Below are positions 34,400 through 41,391 of a DNA stretch of 64,000 nt, in pieces. The stretch spans positions 434,001 through 498,000 of the forward strand of contig NZ_LS999839.1 of NCBI RefSeq assembly GCF_900564155.1. Direction: 5' to 3'. The notes under the pieces are model-generated. The model worked only from the letters and a program-made list of their open reading frames with translations. It did no database searches and was not told where the DNA came from. A program made the translations under genes and the position numbers. Source of the DNA: Pedobacter schmidteae. Its GTDB lineage: Bacteria; Bacteroidota; Bacteroidia; Sphingobacteriales; Sphingobacteriaceae. Numbering within the stretch: the first letter of the stretch is position 1; the number at the start of each line of letters is the position of its first letter.

Positions 34400-35062
34400 A
34401 TGCTATCTTATACTGAAGAAAACTATTTAAAAGCATTGTTGATGCTGAGCTTCCAGAACGAGGAACGCCCGGAGGCCGGCACCAATGAAATGGCTGCCTA
34501 TTTGGGTGTAAAACCTGCTACAGCTACAGATATGCTAAAAAAACTGAAGGAGAAGGAACTGGTTACTTATCAGAAATACGGGAAGATCCTGTTAACGGAA
34601 CTGGGTAGAGAAAAAGGGATTACGATACTGAGAAAGCACAGACTTTGGGAAACTTTTTTGTACGAAAAGTTGGACTTTAGTTGGGACGAAGTGCATGAAG
34701 TGGCCGAACAGTTGGAGCATATTCAGTCGGAAAAACTGGTCAACAAACTGGAGGAGTTTCTCGATTTCCCTGATTTTGATCCGCATGGCGACCCTATACC
34801 TAAAGCCAATGGTGACATTCCGGTGATAGACAAAGTCCTTCTATCAGAAATCAGGGCCAATGAGACCTGTCATGTAGTAGCTGTTAAAGATGCCTCAGCC
34901 TTATTTCTGCAATATCTTGAAAAATTAAACATTACCATCGGAACAAAGGTAAAAGTACTGGAGGTGATAGATTTTGACGGCTCCCTAAATATTCAGATTG
35001 AGGCCGAAGAGCCAAGAAGCGTATCGATGAAATTTGCCGAGAGCCTGTTTGTTAAGAGATAA
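34400..35062 (+). CDS. DtxR/MntR-family metal-dependent transcriptional repressor
   Basis: 220 residues from ATG 34400 (LSYTEENYLKALLML); the upstream TTG at 34373 would add nine residues not typical of the family. Domains: an N-terminal winged helix (about 1-70, with VKPATATDMLKKLKEKELV as recognition helix), a dimerisation domain with candidate metal ligands (HRLWETFLYEKLDFSWDEVHEVAEQLEHI; also HGDPIP), and a C-terminal FeoA-like SH3 domain (about 145-220). In this family Fe2+ or Mn2+ binding enables DNA binding. The divergent TonB receptor and the palindrome between them fit repression of metal uptake when metal is plentiful. A TATATTTG at 34389-34396 is very near the start, so a leaderless message is possible. 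Confidence 0.92.
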   Translation: MLSYTEENYLKALLMLSFQNEERPEAGTNEMAAYLGVKPATATDMLKKLKEKELVTYQKYGKILLTELGREKGITILRKHRLWETFLYEKLDFSWDEVHEVAEQLEHIQSEKLVNKLEEFLDFPDFDPHGDPIPKANGDIPVIDKVLLSEIRANETCHVVAVKDASALFLQYLEKLNITIGTKVKVLEVIDFDGSLNIQIEAEEPRSVSMKFAESLFVKR

Positions 35063-35108
35063 TGTTAAATTTGTAAAGATCCTTTTTTAAATTCCAATAA
35101 TACCCGAT

Positions 35109-36395
35109 ATGTCTACAGAGATCAAATGCCCTAATTGTTCGCATACTTTCCCAATTGAGGAAGTGATGGCAGAGGAATATAAAAAAGACCTTCGTGAAAA
35201 GATGGTTTCTTTTACCAAACAAAAGGACGAGGAGTACAGCAAGAAGCTAAACGAATTTGCCCAGCAGCAAAAACAACAGGAACAAGCATTTGAATTGCAG
35301 AAAAAACAACAGGCACAGCTTTTTGAGCAGCAATTGGAGAAAGAAAAGAAACAATTGCAAAGTATACTGGAAGAAAATTTACGCAAAAGTATTACCTCCG
35401 ATTTTGAGAACAAATTGCAGATGTTGGACAATGCCAACAAAGACAATGAAGAAAAGCTAAAGCTGGCCCGCTCAAAGGAACTGGACTTTTTAAAGAAAGA
35501 ACAGGCCATGAAAGAGAAGGAAGCAGAATTGGAATTGGAGATACAACGCAAGCTGCAGGAACAACGGACTGAAATGGTAGAGCAGATCAGGAAACAGGAA
35601 GCCGAAAAAACCAGCTTAAAAGATACCGAACATCAGCTGAGGGTAAAGGAGCTGGAAAAACAACTGGCCGACCAGAAAAAACTGGCAGAAGAGATGAAAC
35701 GCAAAGCAGAACAGGGATCGATGCAATTGCAGGGCGAAGCACAGGAGTTAATCCTGGAAGAACTGCTACGCAATGCTTTCCCTTTTGATTTGGTAACTGA
35801 AGTTGGGAAGGGCGTACGAGGGGCCGATTGTGTGCATCATATTCGCAACCAGTTTGGGCAGGATTGTGGCAAAATCATATACGAAAGTAAACGCACCAAA
35901 GACTTCTCGATGGAATGGATTGAAAAGTTGAAAAAGGATATGAGAAGTATGGGTGTTGATGTTGCCGTTATTGTAACCCAGGCCTACCCAAAAGGGATGG
36001 ATTGTTTTGGAGAAAGAGATGGGGTTTGGATTTGTTCATTTGATGAAGTTAAAGCCGTTTCATATATCCTTAGAGATGGCATCGTTAAACTTTCAAGCGC
36101 CATTAAATCGCAGGAAAACCGCGGCGATAAAATGCACATGTTGTATGATTACCTCACCAGCAACGAATTTTCAGAGCAATGGAAAGCCATAAGAGAAGGT
36201 TTCATGAGCATGAAACTGTCCATACAACGGGAACGTGATGCTATGGAAAAATTGTGGAAAGCAAGAGAAAAGCAATTGGAAAAAGTGATGCTGAATGCCA
36301 CCCATATCCGTGGCTCCATTGAAGGTATCGCCGGCACAGACAGTATTCAATTGAGCCTTACCGATGAGGATGATGAACCGTTATTACTGGAATAA
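35109..36395 (+). CDS. DUF2130 family protein with zinc-ribbon start and coiled coil
   Basis: 428 residues. The N-terminus has a CPNCSHTFPIEE half-zinc-ribbon, then a long coiled coil (about 30-210, dominated by Gln, Lys and Glu), then the DUF2130 domain (about 215-400: LILEELLRNAFPFDLVTEVGKGVRGAD, KIIYESKRTKDFS, DVAVIVTQAYPKG), whose E/D-ESK pattern resembles restriction-endonuclease-like folds and RmuC. Function is unproven; the nuclease-like core suggests DNA handling. A -7-like TAAATTTG at 35066-35073 lies just upstream without a good -33. A 101-residue gene follows after 3 bp. Confidence 0.85.
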   Translation: MSTEIKCPNCSHTFPIEEVMAEEYKKDLREKMVSFTKQKDEEYSKKLNEFAQQQKQQEQAFELQKKQQAQLFEQQLEKEKKQLQSILEENLRKSITSDFENKLQMLDNANKDNEEKLKLARSKELDFLKKEQAMKEKEAELELEIQRKLQEQRTEMVEQIRKQEAEKTSLKDTEHQLRVKELEKQLADQKKLAEEMKRKAEQGSMQLQGEAQELILEELLRNAFPFDLVTEVGKGVRGADCVHHIRNQFGQDCGKIIYESKRTKDFSMEWIEKLKKDMRSMGVDVAVIVTQAYPKGMDCFGERDGVWICSFDEVKAVSYILRDGIVKLSSAIKSQENRGDKMHMLYDYLTSNEFSEQWKAIREGFMSMKLSIQRERDAMEKLWKAREKQLEKVMLNATHIRGSIEGIAGTDSIQLSLTDEDDEPLLLE

Positions 36396-36398
36396 AAG

Positions 36399-36704
36399 AT
36401 GATTTACGCCAAAAAGAAAGTACAGAACAATGTTAACCTTGCCGCACAAACGGCGAAGATTATTGCCAACGTAAACGAGCTGGAGCAAAGGAACCTGATG
36501 AGGATTGAGGGGAACGAAGTGTATCTGTATCCGGAAATATGGAAAGATAAAGTTACCGCATTGAACTGGATCAAATGCCTGCATTTATATTGCATGGTAA
36601 AAAAACGTTTTAAAGAAAGCGATTCCCTTCATTTTAAACACTTTAGTACCGGAGAAATTATTGGCGCATTTAAAAACAAAAAAGCCAGTACAACACTCTT
36701 CTAA
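36399..36704 (+). CDS. Hypothetical protein (101 aa), coupled to DUF2130
   Basis: Starts 3 bp after the DUF2130 stop and so is very likely translated from the same message. The protein is soluble and basic, with a helical first third, a Trp/Leu/Cys stretch in the middle (EIWKDKVTALNWIKCLHLYCM) and a short tail. I do not recognise a family. The tight coupling suggests it works with the DUF2130 protein. The rlmF gene converges on it with a 19-bp gap and no obvious terminator. Confidence 0.65.
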   Translation: MIYAKKKVQNNVNLAAQTAKIIANVNELEQRNLMRIEGNEVYLYPEIWKDKVTALNWIKCLHLYCMVKKRFKESDSLHFKHFSTGEIIGAFKNKKASTTLF

Positions 36705-36723
36705 GGAGGCGTTTATCAACCCT

Positions 36724-37671
36724 TTACTTGCGCCACCTTTTGCTTGCCCATTCCTGTTTCGCTTCCGGATCCATAAACGTCCAGGCTACAAAACGACTTA
36801 TTTTTTGCCCCTGAGCCATTTCAATGGTTTTAACTTCGGCAACAGCCACGCCTTGCAAAGCCTTATAAATGAAAGGCAGATTGCTACTTTTAGAAACCAG
36901 ACTACTGAACCACAAACACTGCCGGGCAATAGTAGTACTTTCGTCAATCATCTTCCTGATAAAAGCGATTTCTCCCCCTTCTACCCATAATTCTGAATGC
37001 TGTCCACCAAAATTAAGGACCGTTTCTTTTCCTTTATGTTTGCCCAGGTTTTGCAATTTTCTTTGCGTGCCCGAATTTGCTTCTGCTGCAGATGCATGAA
37101 AAGGCGGGTTGCACATACTGAAATCAAATAACTCGCCCGCTTTCACTACTCCTTTAAAAATATGTTGTTTCTGATTTTGCAGCCGACAGTCAACAGCGCC
37201 GGTTAATTGTTTATTGGCAGCTACGATGGCCTTAGCAGCTTTGATTGCGCCATGATCTACATCCGATCCACTAAAGCTCCAACCATACTCCTGGTGCCCG
37301 ATAATGGGGTAAATACAATTTGCCCCGACTCCGATATCCAGTCCTTTTACAAACTTACCCTCAGGAACAATCCCGCTATTGCTTTGCGCCAGCAGATCTG
37401 CCAGGTAATGGATGTAATCCGCCCTTCCAGGTATCGGTGGGCATAAGTAATTGGCTGGAATGTCCCAGTTTTCGATGCCATAAAAATGTTTCAGCAATGC
37501 CTTATTCAATAATTTAACGGCTAGCGGATCAGCAAAATCTATCGATTCACTGCCATAAGAATTGATCGCAACAAACGGCGCCAGGGCCGGTAAACTTTTA
37601 ATTAGCGCAGGGAAATCGTACCGGGAACGATGTTGATTACGGGGATGAAGGATATTTTTTTCTGCAGACAT
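36724..37671 (-). CDS. rlmF: 23S rRNA (adenine(1618)-N(6))-methyltransferase
   Basis: 315 residues when started at the ATG whose first base is 37671 ([19 protein letters not shown]), matching the roughly 308-residue E. coli enzyme; an upstream start at 37767 would add 32 poorly matching residues. The N-terminal HPRNxHRxRYDF block and the methyltransferase motifs are plain: [16 protein letters not shown] for S-adenosylmethionine binding and [11 protein letters not shown], the NPPF motif of N6-adenine methylases. It methylates A1618 of 23S rRNA. CAAAGGTA at 37690-37697 is a perfect minus-strand -7 element upstream, although no -33 match was found. Confidence 0.94.
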   Translation of the reverse strand: MSAEKNILHPRNQHRSRYDFPALIKSLPALAPFVAINSYGSESIDFADPLAVKLLNKALLKHFYGIENWDIPANYLCPPIPGRADYIHYLADLLAQSNSGIVPEGKFVKGLDIGVGANCIYPIIGHQEYGWSFSGSDVDHGAIKAAKAIVAANKQLTGAVDCRLQNQKQHIFKGVVKAGELFDFSMCNPPFHASAAEANSGTQRKLQNLGKHKGKETVLNFGGQHSELWVEGGEIAFIRKMIDESTTIARQCLWFSSLVSKSSNLPFIYKALQGVAVAEVKTIEMAQGQKISRFVAWTFMDPEAKQEWASKRWRK

Positions 37672-37777
37672 GGATTGATGAAACTTGGTCAAAGGTAAAC
37701 GTTTTACGGAAACTTGGATATGTAAGAAAGCATAACGTACTTTGTAAAGTATGATCAGCATAAGCAAATAAAAGGAT

Positions 37778-38137
37778 ATGAGTAAGTTTATAAGAGGTTT
37801 TGGCTACGCATGTTCCGGATTGGGCTATGCCCTTAAAAGCCAGCTCAACTTTAAAGTGCACATTTGCACCGCTATCCTGGTTGCCATTGCAGGCTATTGG
37901 TTTAACCTGGCTGCAAGCGAGTGGCTTTGGCTTATTGTTGCCATTGCATTGGTTTTAATGGCAGAATTGCTGAATACTGCAATAGAGGTATTGGTAGACC
38001 TGGTATCGCCAAAGGTACATCCAAAAGCAAAAATCATTAAAGATGTTGCAGCTGCGGCTGTACTGGTAACGGCAATTGCGGCTGCGGGTATAGGGTTGAT
38101 TATTTTTATTCCAAAAATACTTCATTATGCTGCATAA
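37778..38137 (+). CDS. dgkA: Diacylglycerol/undecaprenol kinase family membrane protein
   Basis: 119 residues, the usual small trimeric kinase with three membrane helices. Recognised from the amphipathic start ([21 protein letters not shown]), the catalytic helix [35 protein letters not shown] containing the Glu-Asn-Ala-Ile-Glu pattern and the conserved Lys-Asp-x-Ala. It phosphorylates diacylglycerol or undecaprenol in the inner membrane, recycling lipids used for envelope polymers. Overlaps recO by 11 bp, so the two are translationally linked. The gene symbol follows the family, since substrate preference cannot be read from sequence. Confidence 0.9.
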   Translation: MSKFIRGFGYACSGLGYALKSQLNFKVHICTAILVAIAGYWFNLAASEWLWLIVAIALVLMAELLNTAIEVLVDLVSPKVHPKAKIIKDVAAAAVLVTAIAAAGIGLIIFIPKILHYAA

Positions 38138-38852
38138 AACCCGGGGCATCGTTTTAAAAACAACCCTGTATAGTGAAAACAGTGTTATTGTGCAGATTTT
38201 TACTGAGAAATTCGGCATTCAATCTTACATGATCAATGGCGTAAAAAAGCCTAAAGCTAAAATTCGGATGAATATGCTGCAGCCTTTACACCTTGTAGAT
38301 ATGATTGTTTATCATAAAACGAATACCAATATACAACGGGTATCGGAGCTCAGACCTGCACCTGTTTTTAAAAACATTCCGTACGATATTATTAAAAGCA
38401 CAATTGTTCTTTTTCTGAATGAGGTATTGTACAAAAGCATCAGGCAACAGACCACCGATCAGCACCTGTTCGACTTTATTTTTAATGCCATATGCTGGTT
38501 TGATGAAACTGAAGAATTAAATGTAAACTTTCACCTGGCCTTTTTAGTCAAGCTTTCCCGGTTTTTAGGTTTTGCACCAAGCACACAAACCAAAAGCGAC
38601 CAAAGTTTTTTCGATTTACAGGAAGGAGAGTTCAAATCTTCGATCCCGGTACATGCTTATTTTTTAGACAAAACAGACGCATCCCTCTTTATTTCTCTAT
38701 TTTCTGTGCCTTTTGAAAAAATAAATGAAATAAATATGGAGAATCAAACCCGCCGCGACCTGCTTGATAAAATACTGGTTTACTACACGTTACACACAGC
38801 TTCTTTTGGAGACATCCGATCTCACCAGATATTGGAAGATGTTCTTTCATAA
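38127..38852 (+). CDS. recO: DNA repair protein RecO
   Basis: 241 residues, normal size. The N-terminal OB fold begins [28 protein letters not shown] and is followed by GVKKPKAKIRMNMLQPL, both typical of RecO; the C-terminal helical domain lacks the zinc-binding Cys set seen in some species, as in other Bacteroidota. RecO loads RecA on SSB-covered single-stranded DNA in the RecF pathway. The start overlaps dgkA by 11 bp. The tRNA promoter begins 16 bp after its stop codon. Confidence 0.93.
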   Translation: MLHKTRGIVLKTTLYSENSVIVQIFTEKFGIQSYMINGVKKPKAKIRMNMLQPLHLVDMIVYHKTNTNIQRVSELRPAPVFKNIPYDIIKSTIVLFLNEVLYKSIRQQTTDQHLFDFIFNAICWFDETEELNVNFHLAFLVKLSRFLGFAPSTQTKSDQSFFDLQEGEFKSSIPVHAYFLDKTDASLFISLFSVPFEKINEINMENQTRRDLLDKILVYYTLHTASFGDIRSHQILEDVLS

Positions 38853-38867
38853 AAAAACACATCTTTT

Positions 38868-38898
38868 TTTGCAAAAATGATTTTAGGGTGTATATTTG
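38868..38898 (+). promoter_or_regulatory. Textbook Bacteroidota promoter for the tRNA-Val genes
   Basis: TTTG (38868-38871), exactly 19 nt, then TATATTTG (38891-38898), a perfect match to TTTG-N19-TAnnTTTG. Transcription would start near 38905 and run through both tRNAs to the hairpin at 39187. Confidence 0.85.
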
Positions 38899-38927
38899 CA
38901 ATCCCAAATCGAGGGGATCCTTGATCA

Positions 38928-39105
38928 GAATATACAGCTTGCTCAGCTGGTCTTAAGCAGACGAAAGAGCAGAACCAAAGGGGAGATTAGCTCAGCTGGT
39001 TCAGAGCACCTGCCTTACAAGCAGGGGGTCACTGGTTCGAACCCAGTATCTCCCACCAATAAAACAGCAGCTCAGCTGTTTCAAAATAAAAAGAGCAGAA
39101 CCAAG
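38928..39105. repeat. Duplicated tRNA leader with D-arm remnants
   Basis: AGAGCAGAACCAA occurs before both tRNAs, and GCTCAGCTG occurs at 38941-38949 and 39070-39078, 36-40 bp before each. The first, GCTCAGCTGGTCTTAAGCA, agrees at most positions with the tRNA D arm GCTCAGCTGGTTCAGAGCA, suggesting a decayed tRNA copy. Confidence 0.5.
38981..39058 (+). tRNA. tRNA-Val (TAC), copy 1
   Basis: 78 nt with encoded CCA (39056-39058). The acceptor stem is GGGAGAT paired with ATCTCCC, the D arm GCTCAGCTGGTTCAGAGC, the anticodon arm CCTGC-CTTACAA-GCAGG with anticodon TAC, and the T arm ACTGGTTCGAACCCAGT. All stems pair. Discriminator base is A. Valine isotype from the anticodon, reading GUA and related codons. 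Confidence 0.97.
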
Positions 39106-39183
39106 GGGAGATTAGCTCAGCTGGTTCAGAGCACCTGCCTTACAAGCAGGGGGTCACTGGTTCGAACCCAGTATCTCCCACCA
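39106..39183 (+). tRNA. tRNA-Val (TAC), copy 2
   Basis: Identical in sequence to the copy at 38981, 125 bp downstream, with CCA encoded at 39181-39183. The flanking AGAGCAGAACCAA leader is also repeated, showing a recent tandem duplication that includes upstream DNA. Confidence 0.97.
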
Positions 39184-39186
39184 GAA

Positions 39187-39220
39187 AAAACCTTTCAGTA
39201 AACACTGAAAGGTTTTCTTG
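39187..39220. terminator. Terminator after tRNA-Val genes
   Basis: AAAACCTTTCAGT (39187-39199), loop AAAC, ACTGAAAGGTTTT (39204-39216): 13-bp perfect stem directly after the second tRNA's CCA, followed by CTTGTTTT. The next 220 bp to the dehydrogenase gene hold nothing I recognise. Confidence 0.88.
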
Positions 39221-39440
39221 TTTTAACCCGGCTCAACAATTAAAGTCCAGCCTATAAATAAGTCGCAGCAGCCTCATACATGGTTCGGCATTCCTTCGTC
39301 TTTCGTTCGGAAAAATGCAAGCAAGAGTTGTCAAAAAGCAGCCGGACAAACAAACGCTTCAGCACAGTGCCGACCAGCTGATTTTCAATCCGAAAAAATT
39401 TCCGTTCCCTCATCAATTAATCCTTCAGAACTTCCCGGAA

Positions 39441-40877
39441 TCAGGTACCGGGCACCAGTTTATAAATTCTGCCAGGCCATTCTACCGCGATATAAATAAA
39501 CCCATCTGGAGCCATTCTTACGTCTCTTACCCTGCCAATATTTTTAAACAGGATTTCTTCTTTCACTACTTTATTGCCCTTAAGTACGCTTCTTTGTAAA
39601 AACTTAAACCTCAACGAGCCCGACAACAGGTTTCCTTTCCAGTTTTTATATCGGTCGCCGGTTACAAATGCCAATCCACTTGGCCCGATAGAAGGGATCC
39701 AGTAATGCACAGGCTGCACCATACCTGCTTTAGCAGTAAGGTTACTAATGGGCTTGCCATTGTAGTTAATACCATAGGTAATTACCGGCCAGCCATAATT
39801 TTTGCCGGGCTCTTCAATATTAATTTCATCTCCGCCTCTGGGCCCATGTTCATTGGTCCAGATTTGCCCTGTCTCCGGATGAATGGTCATTCCCTGCGGG
39901 TTCCGGTGACCATAATTATAAATAGAAGGCGACCCTGTTTTATCTTTTACAAAAGGGTTGTCTTGCGGAATACTGCCATCGCTTTTAATCCGATGTACTT
40001 TCCCCAGGTCATTGTCTTTTATTTCCTGCGGATTAACCTTCTCATTACCTCTTTCGCCAACGGAGAAATACAGGTAACCATCTTTACCAAACTGCATTCT
40101 GGAGCCGTAGTGATGTTGGGTTTTTGAATAAGGCATAGCTACAAAAATATCTTTTTGTCCAGTTAGCGCATCCCCTTCCAGCTTAGCCTGCATAATAGCT
40201 GTTGTAGCTACAACGCCATCCCCATCGTTTTTAAACTTGGAATAAGAAAGATAAATCAATTGATTTTCGGCAAATCGCGGATCCGGCACCACATCCATTA
40301 ATCCGCCCTGCCCTTTGGCCAGCACTTCCGGCACCCCATTTATTTGCTGCAAAGAATGATCTGCTTTTACTTTATATAGCTTTCCCCCTCGGTCCGTAAC
40401 CAGCATTTGATTACCTGGCAAAAAAGCCATCCCCCATGGAACATCCATTCCCTCAGCAACCAACTCCAGCCTGATGGTCATTTCTTCGGTTTTAAACACG
40501 TCAGAAACAGGCGTTTTAACAGCGGTATACTTATCTACATTTTTGATCCCGTTAAGGATATAGTCGGCAAGGGAGTTGATTTCTTTATCGGTTAGGCTCG
40601 CACCAAAAGCCGGCATCCCTTCATTTTCCCTACCCGATTTTATGGACTTAAAGAGGTCTTCTTTTTTATTGCCGAATTTCCACTGACGATCGACAAACAT
40701 ATCCATCTTTTCGCCATGGCATCCGGCGCAATAAGTACGATAATTGGTAGCGGGATCTTTTAAAGTTCGTTTTTCAAGGGTAGTAAAACTCATGACAACC
40801 GCGGCAGCCACCCCCGACAAAACAAGAAAACCGGTTGATTTTATCAACTGCTTTTTTATCCCCTTTCTACAATACAT
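39441..40877 (-). CDS. Cytochrome c-fused glucose/sorbosone-type PQQ dehydrogenase
   Basis: 478 residues. An uncleaved or cleaved N-terminal hydrophobic helix (about 12-31) exports the protein; a mono-haem cytochrome c domain follows, with CAGCH at residues 50-54 and the GMPAFGASL methionine-ligand region near 87. The rest (about 125-478) is a six-bladed GSDH beta-propeller: DVPWGMAFLPGNQMLVTDRGGKLY, GGLMDVVPDPRF, the catalytic-type SYSKFKNDGDG region, and YGHRNPQGMTIHPETGQIW with the family His. Such PQQ-dependent enzymes oxidise aldose sugars in the periplasm and pass electrons to cytochrome c, which here is built in. The start overlaps the OsmC gene by 22 bp. Confidence 0.87.
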   Translation of the reverse strand: MYCRKGIKKQLIKSTGFLVLSGVAAAVVMSFTTLEKRTLKDPATNYRTYCAGCHGEKMDMFVDRQWKFGNKKEDLFKSIKSGRENEGMPAFGASLTDKEINSLADYILNGIKNVDKYTAVKTPVSDVFKTEEMTIRLELVAEGMDVPWGMAFLPGNQMLVTDRGGKLYKVKADHSLQQINGVPEVLAKGQGGLMDVVPDPRFAENQLIYLSYSKFKNDGDGVVATTAIMQAKLEGDALTGQKDIFVAMPYSKTQHHYGSRMQFGKDGYLYFSVGERGNEKVNPQEIKDNDLGKVHRIKSDGSIPQDNPFVKDKTGSPSIYNYGHRNPQGMTIHPETGQIWTNEHGPRGGDEINIEEPGKNYGWPVITYGINYNGKPISNLTAKAGMVQPVHYWIPSIGPSGLAFVTGDRYKNWKGNLLSGSLRFKFLQRSVLKGNKVVKEEILFKNIGRVRDVRMAPDGFIYIAVEWPGRIYKLVPGT

Positions 40878-41332
40878 TTCGGTTGATGTTTGATGGGAAA
40901 ATTACACGAATTTGCAATAAAACACATTTTATTGGCTTGTTCATGTAAAGCATTGGCTTGAGCAATTTGCGCTTCGTTGGTAATCACCACAACCGGGTTC
41001 AGCACCACTTCGGTAAAATGTCCGCTTCCATTGGAATTTTCCATCATGGTTCCTACAGGACTATCCTTATACTCCATAACAATGATCTCGTTCTGCGAGC
41101 ACAAGTGCAGGTACCACAACATGTGGCAGGAAGATAAGGAGGCCAGCAACAGGTCTTCCGGATTATGCTTTGTTTTATCGCCTAAAAAGGCAGAATCAGA
41201 TGAGCCGAGTATGTCTGCTTTATTGGGAATGGAAATGATATAACTTCTATCGTAAGATCTGTAGTCCATTGTACCTGATCCTTTATTTCCTGCCCAGGTA
41301 AGTTCCGCTTGATATTGATGTTCTTTAGCCAT
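40856..41332 (-). CDS. OsmC family redox protein
   Basis: 158 residues, cytoplasmic. OsmC/Ohr-type peroxide reductases use two conserved cysteines; here they are seen in LLLASLSSCHMLWYLHLCSQN and in KMCFIANSCNFPIKH. The opening TWAGNKGSGTMDYRSYDRSY and DLLLASLSSC patterns match the OsmC subgroup rather than Ohr. It probably detoxifies organic hydroperoxides. It overlaps the following dehydrogenase gene by 22 bp, which ties a redox-defence protein to a periplasmic oxidase in one message. Confidence 0.9.
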   Translation of the reverse strand: MAKEHQYQAELTWAGNKGSGTMDYRSYDRSYIISIPNKADILGSSDSAFLGDKTKHNPEDLLLASLSSCHMLWYLHLCSQNEIIVMEYKDSPVGTMMENSNGSGHFTEVVLNPVVVITNEAQIAQANALHEQANKMCFIANSCNFPIKHQPKCIVERG

Positions 41333-41391
41333 AACTGATCGCTTTAAGTGTGCTTCAATTTAGTACTTTTCTTTATCAATGACAATATATA

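Noticed and set aside
35087..35551. Cys/Ser/Phe-rich open frame on the minus strand
   Set aside because: Antisense of the DUF2130 coiled coil; the Cys and Ser runs are the complement of Gln/Lys/Glu codons.
38896..39201. 101-codon open frame over the tRNA region
   Set aside because: It reads straight through both tRNA-Val genes; the internal repeat of the peptide is caused by the tRNA duplication.
39315..39599. 94-codon open frame on the plus strand after the tRNA terminator
   Set aside because: More than half lies opposite the dehydrogenase gene and the rest has no coding signal.
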